Of a stretch of DNA of 8,503 nucleotides, positions 6,231-8,503 are shown one piece after another. Each line of letters begins with the position of its first letter. The stretch's first letter is position 1. Origin of the DNA: Gammaproteobacteria bacterium (lineage in GTDB: Bacteria; Pseudomonadota; Gammaproteobacteria; Nitrosococcales; Methylophagaceae); NCBI GenBank assembly GCA_003645385.1, contig QNEY01000065.1, positions 1 through 8,503 of the forward strand. The letters are read 5' to 3'. Under the pieces are notes generated by a model. The model made no database searches. It was given only the letters and a program-made list of their open reading frames with translations, and was not told the origin of the DNA. The position numbers and the translations under genes were made by a program.

Positions 6231-7250
6231 ATGAATTTTATGCGTTTGAAAATTATTTCCTTAGCTGTGTTGCTAGCCTGTACAGGCAGTGGTTGTAATG
6301 CAATTGATGCAATAGCCCCCGATAATACTAAGGAATATCGAAAAGCTGAGACGATGCCTCCTCTTGATATACCACCTGATTTAAGTACGGCACAAATTAA
6401 TGATGATGTTGCGGGTAGTAATCAAAAAAGTATAGCTACATATTCAGAATTTGAAGAAGCAGCCAATAATCCATTGGCCGCTAAATATGGTGTGGTCGCC
6501 GCAACCAAACCATCGTTGTCCGGTGAAGGAGTAAATCGCCATTTAATCGTTCCCGCTACACTTGAAGTAACTTGGCAGCAATTGTTAGGTTTTTGGGATC
6601 AAAAAGGTTTTGAAATTAAGCGCAAAGATTTACGTATTGGCCTAATGGATACTAATGTCGGTAGTGATGATTATGCTTATCGTGCGCGAGTAGAACGTGG
6701 AGATATTTCAAAGCAAACACGAGTTTATGTGAGCGGCGCAGGTACTGAAGTTAATGTTCAGAAAAATGAAGCAATGTTGCGTCAGATAGCCGATTTCCTA
6801 GGTGTTTTGCATCAAGAGGAACAAGAACAAATTAAACAACAACAAGCCGGTGGGGTACAGCAAGTAGCCGTGGTGACTACCTTGATAAATGAAGCTAACG
6901 GTCAACAGGCTTTGGTTGTTGAACAAGATTTCAGTGATGTATGGAGTCGTGTTGGTCGAGTGCTCGACAGTAAAGGGTTTACTGTTGAAGATCGTGATCG
7001 TTCGCGAGGTATATATTTTGTCCGTTATATCGACCCAAAAAATGCACCAAAAGAGGAAGACGGCTGGCTTGATACTCTTGCTTTTTGGCAAGATGATGTT
7101 GATCAATCACCGGAAGATTATTACTACATAAAGCTTATTTCTGATGCTGAGAATACCAAAATTGTCATCTTAGATACTGAAGAAGTACGTACTTCTTCAG
7201 ATACTGCGAAACGCTTATTAGCTTTGATGCAAGAGCAATTGTCTAAGTAA
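6231..7250 (+). CDS. bamC: Outer membrane assembly lipoprotein BamC
   Basis: BamC is an accessory lipoprotein of the BAM complex that folds beta-barrel proteins into the outer membrane. The 339-residue product starts with a short lipoprotein signal. It has two possible lipidated cysteines: C17 in VLLAC, which best fits the lipobox, and C22 in TGSGC. A proline-rich flexible N-terminal stretch follows, with the family motif PPLDIPPDLS (43-52), which in E. coli wraps BamD. Two helix-grip domains follow, about 103-193 (HLIVPATLEVTWQQL...) and about 225-337 (ALVVEQDFSDVWSRV...), joined by a Q/E-rich linker (194-212). The start has AAGTGA 10 nt upstream; ATG at codon 4 is possible but lacks a spaced RBS. 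It lies 20 nt after dapA. A 24-bp perfect palindrome lies in the coding DNA near the 3' end. Identity rests on motif, architecture and position between dapA and purC. Confidence 0.9.
   Translation: MNFMRLKIISLAVLLACTGSGCNAIDAIAPDNTKEYRKAETMPPLDIPPDLSTAQINDDVAGSNQKSIATYSEFEEAANNPLAAKYGVVAATKPSLSGEGVNRHLIVPATLEVTWQQLLGFWDQKGFEIKRKDLRIGLMDTNVGSDDYAYRARVERGDISKQTRVYVSGAGTEVNVQKNEAMLRQIADFLGVLHQEEQEQIKQQQAGGVQQVAVVTTLINEANGQQALVVEQDFSDVWSRVGRVLDSKGFTVEDRDRSRGIYFVRYIDPKNAPKEEDGWLDTLAFWQDDVDQSPEDYYYIKLISDAENTKIVILDTEEVRTSSDTAKRLLALMQEQLSK
7177..7200. repeat. 24-bp perfect palindrome inside bamC
   Basis: The half-site CTGAAGAAGTAC is followed directly by its exact reverse complement, with no spacer. 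It spans codons for TEEVRTSS in the last helix-grip domain, about 65 bp before the MBL gene start. No T-tract follows. It could be a protein-binding site, an RNA hairpin or chance. Confidence 0.6.
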
Positions 7251-7265
7251 TAAAGGGAGCCGTTA

Positions 7266-8033
7266 ATGCGTTTTGCTTCTCTCGGCAGTGGTAGCCGAGG
7301 TAATGCAACACTTGTTTCACAAGCCAAAACCACGTTACTTATCGACTGTGGTTTTTCTGCTCGCGAGACAGAAAAACGTTTGCAGCGTGTAGGGGTGGAT
7401 GCAAGCAAATTAACGGCAATCGTACTAACGCATGAACATGCTGATCATATTAATGGTGTTCGCGTGCTTGCTCGAAAGTATAATCTTCCTGTTTTTGCAA
7501 CAGCAGGAACTGCTGGTTGTTTATCTGCAGACTTGGTAGGGTTGGTTACTGAGTTTAGTAGTCATGATGTATTTAATATTAATGATATTGAAGTCAATCC
7601 TTTTCCAGTTCCTCATGATGCACGTGAACCTAGCCAGTTTGTATTTAATGACGGACATCATCGTTTAGGAATCTTGACTGATTTGGGGATGGTTACACCG
7701 GTAATAGAACAAGCATTATCTTTATGTGATGCACTGTTACTTGAAGCTAATCATGACATTGATATGCTCGATAATGGTGATTATCCAGATCATTTGAAAT
7801 ATCGAGTATCAGGCCGGTTAGGTCATTTAAATAACGTACAATCTTCAAAGCTACTTGAAAAAATTGATACTTCGCGATTACAGCATATTGTTGCAATGCA
7901 TTTAAGTGAAAAAAATAATTCGCCAAATATTGTGACCCCGTTATTTGCACAAGCATTAGAATGTGACCAAAGCTGGATAACTATTGCCGAGCAAGATACC
8001 GGGTTTGATTGGCGAGAAATGATTAACAGTTAG
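7266..8033 (+). CDS. MBL-fold metallo-hydrolase (YycJ/WalJ-like)
   Basis: A 255-residue metallo-beta-lactamase-fold hydrolase, expected to be cytoplasmic as no signal peptide is visible. The first strand and glycine-rich turn read MRFASLGSGSRGNATLV. The metal motif HEHADH gives H56, H58, D60 and H61. Further ligands are likely H117 (VPHDA), D139 (ILTDLG) and H212 (AMHLSEKNNSP), so two metal ions can be bound and the enzyme looks active. The segment GRLGHLNN (183-190) and the general layout resemble YycJ/WalJ-type proteins, some of which are described as nucleases; substrate and role here are not known. A strong AGGGAG lies 6 nt before ATG 7266. The gene is 15 nt after bamC and 11 nt before purC, so it is co-transcribed with both. 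Pseudomonas has an MBL gene in the same slot. I am sure of the fold and unsure of the reaction. Confidence 0.9.
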   Translation: MRFASLGSGSRGNATLVSQAKTTLLIDCGFSARETEKRLQRVGVDASKLTAIVLTHEHADHINGVRVLARKYNLPVFATAGTAGCLSADLVGLVTEFSSHDVFNINDIEVNPFPVPHDAREPSQFVFNDGHHRLGILTDLGMVTPVIEQALSLCDALLLEANHDIDMLDNGDYPDHLKYRVSGRLGHLNNVQSSKLLEKIDTSRLQHIVAMHLSEKNNSPNIVTPLFAQALECDQSWITIAEQDTGFDWREMINS

Positions 8034-8044
8034 AGAATAAAATC

Positions 8045-8503
8045 ATGGAAAAAAGACAAGAACTATTTGCTGGTAAAGCCAAAAGTGTATATGCCACTGA
8101 TAATGACGATTATGTCATTTTAAGCTTTCGTGATGATACCTCAGCGTTTGATGGTGAGAAGATTGAGCAACTTAGTCGTAAAGGTGAAGTGAATAATAAG
8201 TTTAATGCCTTTATTATGGAACAACTCGAAAACGCAGGCATTCCTACACATTTTAAAGAACTCTTTAATGACACTGAATCTGTAGTGAAAAATATGCAGA
8301 TGATGCCGGTAGAATGTGTTGTGCGTAATGTTGCTAGTGGTAGTTTGTGTCGGCGGTTAGGTATTGAAGATGGTATGGAGTTGAACCCACCAGTCTTTGA
8401 GTTTTTCCTTAAAAATGACGAACTGCATGATCCAATGATTAATGAATATCACATCGAAACATTTGGCTGGGCTACTGCTGATTCTGTTAATAAAATGAAA
8501 GAG
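8045..8503 (+). CDS. purC: SAICAR synthetase PurC (5' part)
   Basis: Phosphoribosylaminoimidazole-succinocarboxamide synthase joins CAIR and aspartate with ATP in de novo purine synthesis. The window holds the first 153 codons of an enzyme of about 237 residues; the frame is open at the edge. Family motifs seen are GKAKSVY (10-16, nucleotide-binding loop), DDTSAFDG (30-37), KGEVNNKFN (46-54), MPVECVVRN (87-95), ASGSL (97-101), LGIEDGMELNPP (105-116) and LKNDELHDPM (122-131). In DTSAFDG the family often has glycine where F35 stands. ATG 8045 follows the MBL stop by 11 nt with only a weak purine stretch (AGAG, 9 nt upstream), so translation may depend on the upstream gene. No purine-repressor site is seen directly before it. 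Confidence 0.96.
   Translation, partial: MEKRQELFAGKAKSVYATDNDDYVILSFRDDTSAFDGEKIEQLSRKGEVNNKFNAFIMEQLENAGIPTHFKELFNDTESVVKNMQMMPVECVVRNVASGSLCRRLGIEDGMELNPPVFEFFLKNDELHDPMINEYHIETFGWATADSVNKMKE

Noticed and set aside
6798..7106. Minus-strand open frames over bamC and the MBL gene (also 7124-7408, 7747-7956)
   Set aside because: Antisense shadows of conserved genes with low-complexity, unrecognisable translations.

Overview
The window comes from a bacterial chromosome. The gene set (class Ia ribonucleotide reductase NrdA/NrdB, the Bam complex lipoprotein BamC, and the order bcp | dapA-bamC-MBL hydrolase-purC) points to a gammaproteobacterium of low to moderate GC. BamC and the dapA-bamC-(MBL)-purC order are typical of Gammaproteobacteria, and the MBL insertion with bcp next door resembles Pseudomonas. 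I cannot name the genus from the sequence. No tRNA, rRNA, CRISPR array, insertion sequence or phage gene was seen.

Layout. Positions 1-5213 read leftward (minus strand). From right to left these are bcp (peroxiredoxin) with a strong terminator, a 241-bp regulatory region, nrdA, nrdB (stop/start overlap TAATG), and then a small accessory pair at the left edge. The pair is a 114-residue trypco2-like small gene broken by one extra base in a run of six C, and the first 32 codons of an unrecognised gene that starts inside the small gene's stop region. Positions 5332-8503 read rightward: dapA, bamC, an MBL-fold hydrolase and the 5' part of purC. The gaps of 20, 15 and 11 nt suggest one operon.

How it works together. 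NrdAB makes deoxyribonucleotides. The DNA upstream of nrdA carries two palindromes of the NrdR-box type, centred exactly 32 bp apart, with the nearer one next to a good -10 element. Further upstream are one perfect and one near-perfect DnaA box. This fits control both by dNTP/ATP sensing (NrdR) and by replication initiation (DnaA). bcp and dapA diverge from a compact promoter region in which the two predicted -35 hexamers lie on top of each other.

Most of the window is ordinary core genome. The parts most worth a second look are the accessory pair left of nrdB, with its frameshift, own promoter and operator-like dyad; the regulatory architecture in front of nrdA; and a 24-bp perfect palindrome inside bamC.
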